NCBI RefSeq assembly: GCF_000564855.1
Contig: NZ_AYXG01000155.1
Coordinates: 1-63,948, forward strand
Origin: Actinokineospora spheciospongiae
GTDB taxonomy: Bacteria > Actinomycetota > Actinomycetes > Mycobacteriales > Pseudonocardiaceae
Length of the DNA: 63,948 nucleotides
Direction: 5' to 3'
Made by a program: the position numbers and the translations under genes. The notes under the pieces were generated by a model. That model was not told the origin of the DNA, searched no databases, and worked only from the letters and a program-made list of their open reading frames with translations. Positions 44,976 through 52,308 of the stretch are shown one piece after another. The stretch's first letter is position 1; each line of letters opens with the position of its first letter.

Positions 44976-45769
44976 ACCTCGACTCGCTGCTGCGGCGGGC
45001 GCTCGCCGGGGAGCTGGGCCCGGACCCGGCCGATCAGCGGGTGAGCGTCGGTTTCACCACCCGGCAGGGGGTCCGACACCCCGGCCGCGACGGGGGGTAC
45101 CGCAACGAGGTGGTCAGCCTGCGGGTCGGCGCGGCCGTGGGGTCGTGCGCGGTGGAACCGGGGCGCGTCACCGACGACGCGGTGTTCGAGTGCGTGGGCC
45201 GGTCCGTCGCGGAGCTGCTGGGGCACGCGGACCGCGCGGTGCGGGTGGCGGCGCTGGACGCGTACCTGATGGGCGTGCGCCCGCACGCGGAGGTGGCCGA
45301 GACCACCACGATCCCGGCGGGCGATTCGCTGGCGAAGTCGTTGCACCGGGCGGGAACGGTGGTGGACCTGCTCGCTCCGGCAGCGGGGCAGCGGGTCCTG
45401 GTCGTCGGTGTCGTCAACTCGCTGCTGCACCACCTGCGGCTGCGGCGGGTCGACTACACCCCCTGCGACCGCAAGGGCGGCACCACCGAGTGGGGCGAGC
45501 CGATCCTCACCGACGCGGCCAAGGGCCTCACCGACTGCGACGCGATCCTGGCCTCCGGCATGACCCTCGGCGACGACGGCGTGGACCTCCTGCTCGACCA
45601 CGCCCGCACCACCGGAATCCCGCTGGTGTTCTTCGCCCAGACCGGCAGCGCCGTGCTGCCCTGGTTCATCGGCGACGGCGCCACGGCCGTGTCCGCCGAG
45701 CCGTACCCGTTCTTCTGGCTCGACGGCGGCCCCACCCCGATCCACCGGTACCGGGCGGTGCCCGCGTGA
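44972..45769 (+). CDS. DUF364/DUF4213 putative heavy-metal-chelation domain protein
   Basis: 265 residues. The N-terminal half (VSVGFTTRQGVRHPGRDGGYRNE) is DUF4213-like. The C-terminal half is the Rossmann-like PF04016 fold: QRVLVVGVVNSLLHHLR, TDCDAILASGMTLGDDGVDLLLDHA. Families of this name are found beside metal uptake and molybdenum genes, and a metal- or chelate-binding role has been proposed from structure. A GTG overlaps the ligase stop by four bases. In this operon it could be an enzyme or a chaperone for the chelate; not established. Confidence 0.75.
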   Translation: MNLDSLLRRALAGELGPDPADQRVSVGFTTRQGVRHPGRDGGYRNEVVSLRVGAAVGSCAVEPGRVTDDAVFECVGRSVAELLGHADRAVRVAALDAYLMGVRPHAEVAETTTIPAGDSLAKSLHRAGTVVDLLAPAAGQRVLVVGVVNSLLHHLRLRRVDYTPCDRKGGTTEWGEPILTDAAKGLTDCDAILASGMTLGDDGVDLLLDHARTTGIPLVFFAQTGSAVLPWFIGDGATAVSAEPYPFFWLDGGPTPIHRYRAVPA

Positions 45770-46824
45770 ACGCGAACCCGGCACTGCTCGACCTGGTCGG
45801 CCGCACCCCGCTGGCCCGGATCACCACCCCGCTGCCGCACGAGCACCCCGGCTTCTGGGCGAAGCTGGAGTGCCTTGGCGCGGGCGGGATGAAGGCGCGC
45901 GCCGCCGTGTCCATGCTGCGCGCCGCCCGGACCAGGGGCGCGCTGCGCCCCGGCGCCACCGTCGTGGAGTCGACCAGCGGAACCCTCGGGCTCGGGCTGG
46001 CTTTTGCCGGTCAGGCGCTGGGGCACCCGGTGGTGCTGGTCGTCGACGACGAACTCGAACCCGCCATGCGGGCGATGCTGCGCGCGCACGGGGCGAAGCT
46101 GGAGGTCGTGCGCCGACCGCACCCCGAGGGCGGCTGGCAGCAGGCCCGGCTGGAGCGGGTGCACGCGGTGCTGGCCGAGCTGCCCGGGGCGTTCTGGCCC
46201 GACCAGTACAACAACCCGGACAACCCGGCCGGGTACGCCTCCCTGGCCACCGAACTGCTCGACCGCCTCGACCGCATCGACGTCCTGGTGTGCAGCGTCG
46301 GCACCGGCGGGCACAGCGCGGGCGTGGTGGCCGAGCTGCGCAGGCGGCGGCCGGGGGTGCGGCTGATCGGCGTCGACACCGTCGGCTCGACCATCTTCGG
46401 GCAGCCCGCGCTGCCCAGGGTCATGCGCGGGCTGGGCAGCAGCATCCACCCGCGCAACGTGGACTACCCGCAGTTCGACGAGGTGCACTGGCTGGGCCCG
46501 GTGGAGGTCGTCGACTCCTGCCGCAGGCTGGCCAGGGGCTCCTTCGTCACCGGCGGGTGGAGCACCGGGGCGGTGGCGCTGGTCGCGGCGTGGGCGGCGC
46601 GGGTGGAACCGTGGGCCGAGGTCGTCACGATCTTCCCCGACGGCGCGCACCGCTACCTGGACACGATCTTCGACGACGGGTTCTGCCGCGCCCGCGGGCT
46701 GTTCGGCAACCCCAGCGCGCACCCGGTGGAGGTGGCCGACCCGGCCGCGGTGACGGTGTCGGAGTGGGCCCGGTGCCGCGCGGTGGCCGACCCGCTCGCC
46801 GTGCGCGAGGCGGTGCCCGCGTGA
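45766..46824 (+). CDS. SbnA-like PLP-dependent synthase (cysteine-synthase fold)
   Basis: 352 residues. It closely follows the staphyloferrin enzyme SbnA: DLVGRTPLARI, the PLP-lysine region GGMKARAAVSML, ESTSGTLGLGLA, a GTGGHSAGV phosphate loop, DTVGSTIFGQPALPRVMRGLG, and TIFPDGAHRYLDTIFDDGF. SbnA makes an N-substituted 2,3-diaminopropionate from phosphoserine and glutamate. The usual Asn of the TSGN loop is Thr here, so substrate or chemistry may differ. No SbnB-like dehydrogenase follows. GTG overlaps the previous stop. Confidence 0.82.
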   Translation: MNANPALLDLVGRTPLARITTPLPHEHPGFWAKLECLGAGGMKARAAVSMLRAARTRGALRPGATVVESTSGTLGLGLAFAGQALGHPVVLVVDDELEPAMRAMLRAHGAKLEVVRRPHPEGGWQQARLERVHAVLAELPGAFWPDQYNNPDNPAGYASLATELLDRLDRIDVLVCSVGTGGHSAGVVAELRRRRPGVRLIGVDTVGSTIFGQPALPRVMRGLGSSIHPRNVDYPQFDEVHWLGPVEVVDSCRRLARGSFVTGGWSTGAVALVAAWAARVEPWAEVVTIFPDGAHRYLDTIFDDGFCRARGLFGNPSAHPVEVADPAAVTVSEWARCRAVADPLAVREAVPA

Positions 46825-47828
46825 AGCTGGTCTGGAGCACCCGGGAGCTGGTGCTGCGCGAGCCGTTCCGCATCTCCCGCTCGGTCATGGCCGGGCGGCA
46901 GGCGGTGGAGCTGACCCTGGAGCACGAGGGGCGGCTGGGCCACGGCGAGGTGGTGACCAGCGAGTACTTCCGCCTGGACGTCAACGGCATCGCCGCGGCG
47001 CTCACCGGCTGGCAGGGCGCCGTGGAGGCCGCGGCGACACCGGAGCAACTGCTCGACGCGCTGCCGCACGGGCCGCCCGGGGTGCGCGCCGCCGCCGACG
47101 CCGCGGTGCACGACCTGCTGGGCAAGCGGGCGGGGCTGCCCACGCACGCGCTGTTGGGCAGTCCGGAGTGGACGGCGGTGCCCACGGCCTACACGATCGG
47201 TTTGTCGTCGCCGCAGGACGCGGCGACCAAGGCGGAGGCCCTGGTGGCCAAGGGGTTCTCCGTCCTCAAGATCAAAGCGGGCGACGAGCACGACCTCGCC
47301 CGGCTGACCGCCGTCCGGGCCGCCGCCCCGGAGGCCCGGCTGCTGCTCGACCCCAACGGCGCCTGGACCCCCGAGCACACCGTGCGCTTCCTGGAGCGCA
47401 CCGCCGACCTGCTGCTCGACGCCGTGGAGCAGCCGATCGCCCCGGGCACCCCGGACCGCCTCGCCTGGGTCGGCGCCCGCTCCCCGGTGCCGCTGATCGC
47501 CGACGAGGACGCCAGCACCCTCGACGACGTGCGCGGGCTGGTCGGCGCCGTCGACGGCATCAACGTCAAGCTGGCCAAGTGCGGCGGCCTGCGGGCAGCC
47601 CGGGAGATCGTGACCGTCGCCCGCGGCGCCGGGATGGACGTCATGCTCGGCTGCCTGGTCGCCAGCTCGCTGGGCATCGCCCCGGCCGTGCAGCTCACCC
47701 CGCACGCCCGCTGGGTCGACCTCGACGGGCACCTGCTGCTGGCCCGCGACCCGTGGACCGGGCTCGGCGGCGAGGACGGCACGCTGCGGCTCAGCGGCCG
47801 GGCCGGCCTGGGGGTCGTCCGCCGATGA
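46821..47828 (+). CDS. enolase-superfamily epimerase (dipeptide-epimerase-like)
   Basis: 335 residues of the MLE/dipeptide-epimerase branch. Catalytic lysines are in K150-I-K152-AG. Metal-ligand segments are LLLDPNGAW, DAVEQPIAPG and PLIADEDAS, and the second catalytic lysine region is INVKLAKCGGL. The barrel ends with CLVASSLGIAPAVQL. Relatives invert alpha-carbons of L-Ala-L-Glu-type dipeptides or amino acids. Here it probably sets stereochemistry in the product of the neighbouring ligase and PLP enzyme. GTG overlaps the upstream stop. Confidence 0.83.
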   Translation: MKLVWSTRELVLREPFRISRSVMAGRQAVELTLEHEGRLGHGEVVTSEYFRLDVNGIAAALTGWQGAVEAAATPEQLLDALPHGPPGVRAAADAAVHDLLGKRAGLPTHALLGSPEWTAVPTAYTIGLSSPQDAATKAEALVAKGFSVLKIKAGDEHDLARLTAVRAAAPEARLLLDPNGAWTPEHTVRFLERTADLLLDAVEQPIAPGTPDRLAWVGARSPVPLIADEDASTLDDVRGLVGAVDGINVKLAKCGGLRAAREIVTVARGAGMDVMLGCLVASSLGIAPAVQLTPHARWVDLDGHLLLARDPWTGLGGEDGTLRLSGRAGLGVVRR

Positions 47829-49033
47829 GGCGCTTCCCCCCGGCCGTGCGGTTGCTGCTGGTCAACCAGTTCGGCGTCAACGCGGGCTTCTACCTGCTGA
47901 TCCCGTACCTGGCCACCTACCTCACCGAGGACATCGGGCTGACCATCGCCACCGTCGGCCTGGTGCTCGGGGCGCGCAACCTCAGCCAGCAGGGCCTGTT
48001 CCTGCTCGGCGGCACCGCCTCCGACCGGCTCGGCGCCCGCGGGGTGATCATCGCGGGCTGCGGCCTGCGGGCGGTGGGGTTCGGGCTGTTCGCCGTGGGG
48101 GAGTCGCTGCCGGTGCTGCTGGCCGCCGCCGTGCTCAGCGGGCTGGCCGGGGCGCTGTTCAACCCGGCGGTGCGCGCCTACATCTCCCTGGAGGTCGGGG
48201 AGGGGCAGCGGGCGGACGCGTTCGCGCTGTTCAACGTGTTCGCCCAGACCGGGGCCCTGGTCGGCCCGGTGCTCGGCGCGGCGCTGCTGCTCGTCGACTT
48301 CCGGGTCTCGGCCGTCGTGGCGGCCGGGATCTTCGCGGCGCTGACCGTCGCGCAGGCGCTGGTCCTGCCCGCCAGGGCCGTGCCGCCCGCGCAGGGGACG
48401 GTGTGGTCGGACGTGCGCGAGTGCCTGGGCAACAAGCGGTTCGTGGCGTTCACGCTGGCGCTGAGCGGGATGTTCGCGTTGCAGAACCAGCTCTACCTCG
48501 TCCTGCCGGTCGAGGCGCGCAGGCTGACCGGGACGCCCGCCTCGGTCGCGGCGCTGTTCATCGCCTCGACCGTGGTGACGCTGCTCGCGCAGGTGCGGAT
48601 CACCCGGGCGCTGGCCGACCGGCCGCGCGGGTGGTCGATCGCGCTCGGGCTGGTGCTGATGGGACTGGCGTTCGCCGCCCCGGCGCTGGCGTACCTGTGG
48701 CCGTCGCCGGGGGCGCTGTGGCCGGGGCTGGCGCCGGTGCTCGTCGCGGCGGTGCTGCTGGCGGTGGGGCTGGCGGTGGCCCAGCCGTTCGTCTACGAGC
48801 TGATCCCCGCCTTCGGCGCCGAGCGGGTCACCGGGACCTACTTCGGCGTGTTCTACCTCGGGTCCGGGGCGGTCGCGGCGGTCAGCACCGTGGTCGTCGG
48901 CTGGGCGGGGGAGGGCCGCCACGGCTGGGCGGCGTCGGTGCTGTGCCTGCTGCTCGGGATCGGCGGCGCGGTCGGCGTGCTGCTGCTGGACCGCCGAGGC
49001 GCGCTGGCGCCGCAACCGGAGAGGGTGGCATGA
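47825..49033 (+). CDS. MFS exporter, probable metallophore efflux
   Basis: 402 residues, 12 hydrophobic helices (MRRFPPAVRLLLVNQFGVNAGFYLLIPYLATYL; motif A as GGTASDRLGARGVI). Similar in size and place to CntE, the staphylopine exporter, but only the general MFS fold can be claimed. ATG overlaps the epimerase stop (ATGA). Its position between the biosynthesis genes and the importer suggests it secretes the product. Confidence 0.83.
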   Translation: MRRFPPAVRLLLVNQFGVNAGFYLLIPYLATYLTEDIGLTIATVGLVLGARNLSQQGLFLLGGTASDRLGARGVIIAGCGLRAVGFGLFAVGESLPVLLAAAVLSGLAGALFNPAVRAYISLEVGEGQRADAFALFNVFAQTGALVGPVLGAALLLVDFRVSAVVAAGIFAALTVAQALVLPARAVPPAQGTVWSDVRECLGNKRFVAFTLALSGMFALQNQLYLVLPVEARRLTGTPASVAALFIASTVVTLLAQVRITRALADRPRGWSIALGLVLMGLAFAAPALAYLWPSPGALWPGLAPVLVAAVLLAVGLAVAQPFVYELIPAFGAERVTGTYFGVFYLGSGAVAAVSTVVVGWAGEGRHGWAASVLCLLLGIGGAVGVLLLDRRGALAPQPERVA

Positions 49034-49830
49034 GCAACTTCCTGACCGACAACCCGGCCATCTACGAGCGGCAGTTCCCCGACCCCGAGCACCGCGCCGC
49101 CCGCTTCGCCCACGACGTGCTCGCCCGCTTCGGCGGCGCGCGGCCCCTGCGCATCCTGGACCTGGGCTGCGGCACCGGCCGCGACGCCGGGCACCTGGCC
49201 GCCCTCGGCCACGAGGTCGTCGGCCTGGACTCCTCGCGGGCCATGCTGGACCACGCCACCGAGCACCAGCCCGCCGCGACCTTCGTCGAGGGCGACCTGC
49301 GCGAGTTCGACCTCGGCCGCGAGTTCGACGCCATCACCTGCCTCGACAGCGCCCTGCTCTACTGCCACACCAACGACGACCTCAACGCCTGCCTCGACCG
49401 CTGCCACCGGCACCTGGCGCCCGGCGGGCTGCTCGTCGCCGAGATGCGCAACGGGGCGTTCTTCCTGGCCGGGACCCCCGGCAACACCGACCTCCTCGAC
49501 GGCACCCGCACCCGGACCGTGACCGTCGACGGCGTGCCGCACACCTCGCACACGAGGCTGTACCTCGACCACGCCGAGCAACTGCTGCGCAGGCACCGGG
49601 TCTGGGAGTGGCCAGGGCAGACCGAGCCGCTGGCCCAGGACTCCGCCTGGCGGCTGCTGTTCCCGCAGGAGCTGCGCGCCTTCTGCGACCGCGCGGGCTT
49701 CGACGTGCCCGCCCTGTTCGACAGCCCCGGACCCCGCACCGACGAGCCCTGGCGCGCCGACGCGCCGCTCTCCTCCGGCCTGACCGGCGACCGCCTGCAC
49801 CTGGTCGCCCGCAGGCGTCCCCACCGGTAA
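49030..49830 (+). CDS. class I SAM-dependent methyltransferase
   Basis: 266 residues. SAM site LRILDLGCGTGRDAGHLAALGHEVVGLDSS, acidic loop FVEGDLREFDL, then FDAITCLDSALLYCHTNDDL and LAPGGLLVAEM. The beta-rich C-terminal part (about 160-240) is common in small-molecule N- or O-methyltransferases. ATGA overlap with the exporter gene. May methylate a nitrogen or carboxylate of the operon's product; target not shown. Confidence 0.8.
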   Translation: MSNFLTDNPAIYERQFPDPEHRAARFAHDVLARFGGARPLRILDLGCGTGRDAGHLAALGHEVVGLDSSRAMLDHATEHQPAATFVEGDLREFDLGREFDAITCLDSALLYCHTNDDLNACLDRCHRHLAPGGLLVAEMRNGAFFLAGTPGNTDLLDGTRTRTVTVDGVPHTSHTRLYLDHAEQLLRRHRVWEWPGQTEPLAQDSAWRLLFPQELRAFCDRAGFDVPALFDSPGPRTDEPWRADAPLSSGLTGDRLHLVARRRPHR

Positions 49831-49840
49831 GGAAACCCCC

Positions 49841-51373
49841 ATGATCGACCGTCGTCTCTTCCTCGGCCTCACCGCCGGGGCGTCCCTGGCCGCCCTCACC
49901 GGGTGCGGCTCCTCCGACGCGGGCCCCGGGGGAGCCGCGGGTGAACCGCGCCGGGGCGGCAGGCTGCGCGCCGCCTTCGCGGGCGGCGGCGCCAAGGAGG
50001 TGCTGGACCCGCACCTGGCCAACCTGTTCGTCGAGGCGGCCCGGTCCAAGGCCCTCTACGACAAGCTCGCCGACCTCGGCGACGACGCCGCGCCGGTGCC
50101 CAGGCTGGCGGAGCGGTGGGAGCCCAGCGCGGACCTGACCCGCTGGCGGATCACCCTGCGCAAGGCGGTGTTCCACGACGGCAAGCCGGTGCGCCCGCAG
50201 GACGTGCTCGCCAGCTACGCCCGGATCATGGACCCCAAGCGCGCCTTCCGGGCCAAGGCGAGCCTGTCGCTGATCGACCTGGCCAACAGCCGCGCCGTCG
50301 ACGACCGGACCGTGGAGTTCGCGCTGACCAGGCCGTTCGCCGAGTTCCCCAACGCACTGGCGTCGTTCTCCGCGTACATCATCCCGGAATCCACTGAGGA
50401 CTTCACCAAGCCGGTCGGGTCCGGCCCCTTCCGCTTCGGCACGTTCACCCCGGGCCGTTCCACGCTGCTGACCCGCAACGCCGAGTATTGGGAGAACCCG
50501 CCGCACCTCGACGAACTGGAGTTCGTGCTCGCCAACGAGGAGTCGGCCCGGATCAACGCGCTGCTGGGCGGGCAGGTCGAGTACGCCCATGACCTGTCCC
50601 CGGTCACCGCCCGCAGCCACGAGGGCCGCGGCCTGTCGATCGTGCGCGCCCCCAACTCCGGCATGCAGGCGTTCGCCATGAAGGTCGACCGACCGCCGTT
50701 CGACAACCGCGACCTGCGCGAGGCGATGTTCCTGCTGACCGACCGCCAGCAGCTCGTCGACAGCACCCTGTCCGGCGCGGGCCAGGTCGGCAACGACCTG
50801 TTCGGCAAGGGCTTCAAGCACTACGCCGAGGACATCCCGCAGCGCACCCGCGACCTCGACCGGGCCAAGTGGCTGGTCGACCGCGCGGGCGCGCGGGGCC
50901 TGGCGGTGCGGCTGGACACCAGCACGGCCGCCACCGGCTTCGTCGAGGCCGCGACGGTGTTCGCCGAGCAGGCCCGCGCCGCGGGCCTGGACGTGCAGGT
51001 CGCGGTGGGCGACAAGGACACCTACTGGGCGAACTCGCTCAAGAACGGCTCGCTGACCAGCTTCCGCTCCGGCGCCATGCCGATCGAGACGCACATCTCC
51101 GGCCGCCTGCTGTCCTCGTCGACCACCAACACCACCAAGTGGACCCGCCCGGAGTTCGACGCCCTCTACGACAAGGCCGTGTCCACAACGGACGAATCCG
51201 CCCGCGCCGCGGCCTACGGCGAGATGCAGCGCGTCCTGCACGCCGAGGGCGGCTACCTCATCTGGGGCCAGGCCGACTGGATCGTCGGCACCTCGGCGAA
51301 GGTCGGCGGGGTCCGCACGGCACCGGCCAACACCCTGGACTGGGCCCGCTTCGACACGGTGTGGCTGGGGTGA
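49841..51373 (+). CDS. substrate-binding lipoprotein, SBP family 5 (nickel/peptide type)
   Basis: 510 residues. The twin-arginine-like/lipobox start RRLFLGLTAGASLAALTGC marks an exported lipoprotein with the lipidated Cys at about 26. The body has the SBP_bac_5 features LAERWEPSADLTRWRITLRKAVFHDGKPVRPQDVLASYARI, GSGPFRF and FDNRDLREAMFLLTDRQQLVD. The family includes NikA and CntA, which take up metal-chelate complexes. It would capture the loaded chelator outside and pass it to the next two genes. AAGGAAA lies before the ATG. Confidence 0.88.
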   Translation: MIDRRLFLGLTAGASLAALTGCGSSDAGPGGAAGEPRRGGRLRAAFAGGGAKEVLDPHLANLFVEAARSKALYDKLADLGDDAAPVPRLAERWEPSADLTRWRITLRKAVFHDGKPVRPQDVLASYARIMDPKRAFRAKASLSLIDLANSRAVDDRTVEFALTRPFAEFPNALASFSAYIIPESTEDFTKPVGSGPFRFGTFTPGRSTLLTRNAEYWENPPHLDELEFVLANEESARINALLGGQVEYAHDLSPVTARSHEGRGLSIVRAPNSGMQAFAMKVDRPPFDNRDLREAMFLLTDRQQLVDSTLSGAGQVGNDLFGKGFKHYAEDIPQRTRDLDRAKWLVDRAGARGLAVRLDTSTAATGFVEAATVFAEQARAAGLDVQVAVGDKDTYWANSLKNGSLTSFRSGAMPIETHISGRLLSSSTTNTTKWTRPEFDALYDKAVSTTDESARAAAYGEMQRVLHAEGGYLIWGQADWIVGTSAKVGGVRTAPANTLDWARFDTVWLG

Positions 51374-52308
51374 GGAACTACCTGGGCCGCCGCGCCCTCC
51401 TCGGCCTGGCACAGGTCCTCACCCTCGCCGTGGCGGTCTTCCTCCTGGTCGAAGCCCTCCCCGGGGACGCCGCCGTCGCCCTCGCGGGCGACGACCCGGA
51501 CCCGGGCCGGATCGAGCGCATCCGCGCGTCCCTCGGCCTCGACCGCCCGATCCTCGAGCGCCTCCTGGACTGGCTCACCGCCCTGGCCCACGGCGACCTG
51601 GGCACCTCGGTCGTGTCGGGCCGGGCGGTGACCGACATCATCGGCGCGGGCCTCGGCGTCACCGCCACCCTCGCCGGGGCGACGCTGGTCCTGCTGGTGC
51701 CGCTGGCGGTCGGCCTGGGCGTGCTCGCCGCCCGCCGCCCCGGCAGCAGGCTCGACCGCGGGCTGACGGCGGTGTTCATCGGCCTGCACGCCGTACCGGA
51801 GTTCGCCCTGGCGATCCTGCTGGTGGCGGTGTTCGGCATCGGCCTCGGGTGGCTGCCGCCCACCGCCGTGGGCGTGGACCCGCTGCTGGACCCGGTGGTG
51901 CTCCTGCTGCCGCTGGTCGTGCTCCTGGCCCGCCCGGTGTGCTCCATCAGCCGCCTGGTCCGCGCCTCGATGATCACGGCCAACGGCGCCGAGTACGTGC
52001 GCCACGCCCACCGCCTCGGCCTGTCCGGGCGGCGGGTCCGGCTCGCGCACGCCCTCCCCAACGCCCTGGCCCCCGCCGCGACCCAACTGGCCCGCACCAC
52101 CGACTGGCTGCTGGGCGGGGTGGTCGTGGTGGAAGCGGTGTTCGTCCTGCCCGGCGTCGGCACGGTCCTGGTGGACGCGGTGGCGGCGCGGGACCTCCCG
52201 GTGGTGCAGGGATTGGCGCTGCTGTTCGCCACCACGACGGTGACGGTGAACCTGATGGCTGACGCGCTGTCGTTTCGACTGGCGCCACGGGCGGGGGTGG
52301 GGGTGTGA
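51370..52308 (+). CDS. ABC importer permease, DppB/NikB type
   Basis: 312 residues, six helices. Start GTG 51370 overlaps the binding-protein stop. The N-terminus (VRNYLGRRALLGLAQVLTLAVAVFLLVEALPGDAA) and the coupling segment RLVRASMITANGAEYVRHAHRLGLSGRRVRLAHALPNALAPAATQLA are the DppB pattern. Pairs with the DppC domain of the next gene. TGATG overlap downstream. Confidence 0.88.
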   Translation: MRNYLGRRALLGLAQVLTLAVAVFLLVEALPGDAAVALAGDDPDPGRIERIRASLGLDRPILERLLDWLTALAHGDLGTSVVSGRAVTDIIGAGLGVTATLAGATLVLLVPLAVGLGVLAARRPGSRLDRGLTAVFIGLHAVPEFALAILLVAVFGIGLGWLPPTAVGVDPLLDPVVLLLPLVVLLARPVCSISRLVRASMITANGAEYVRHAHRLGLSGRRVRLAHALPNALAPAATQLARTTDWLLGGVVVVEAVFVLPGVGTVLVDAVAARDLPVVQGLALLFATTTVTVNLMADALSFRLAPRAGVGV

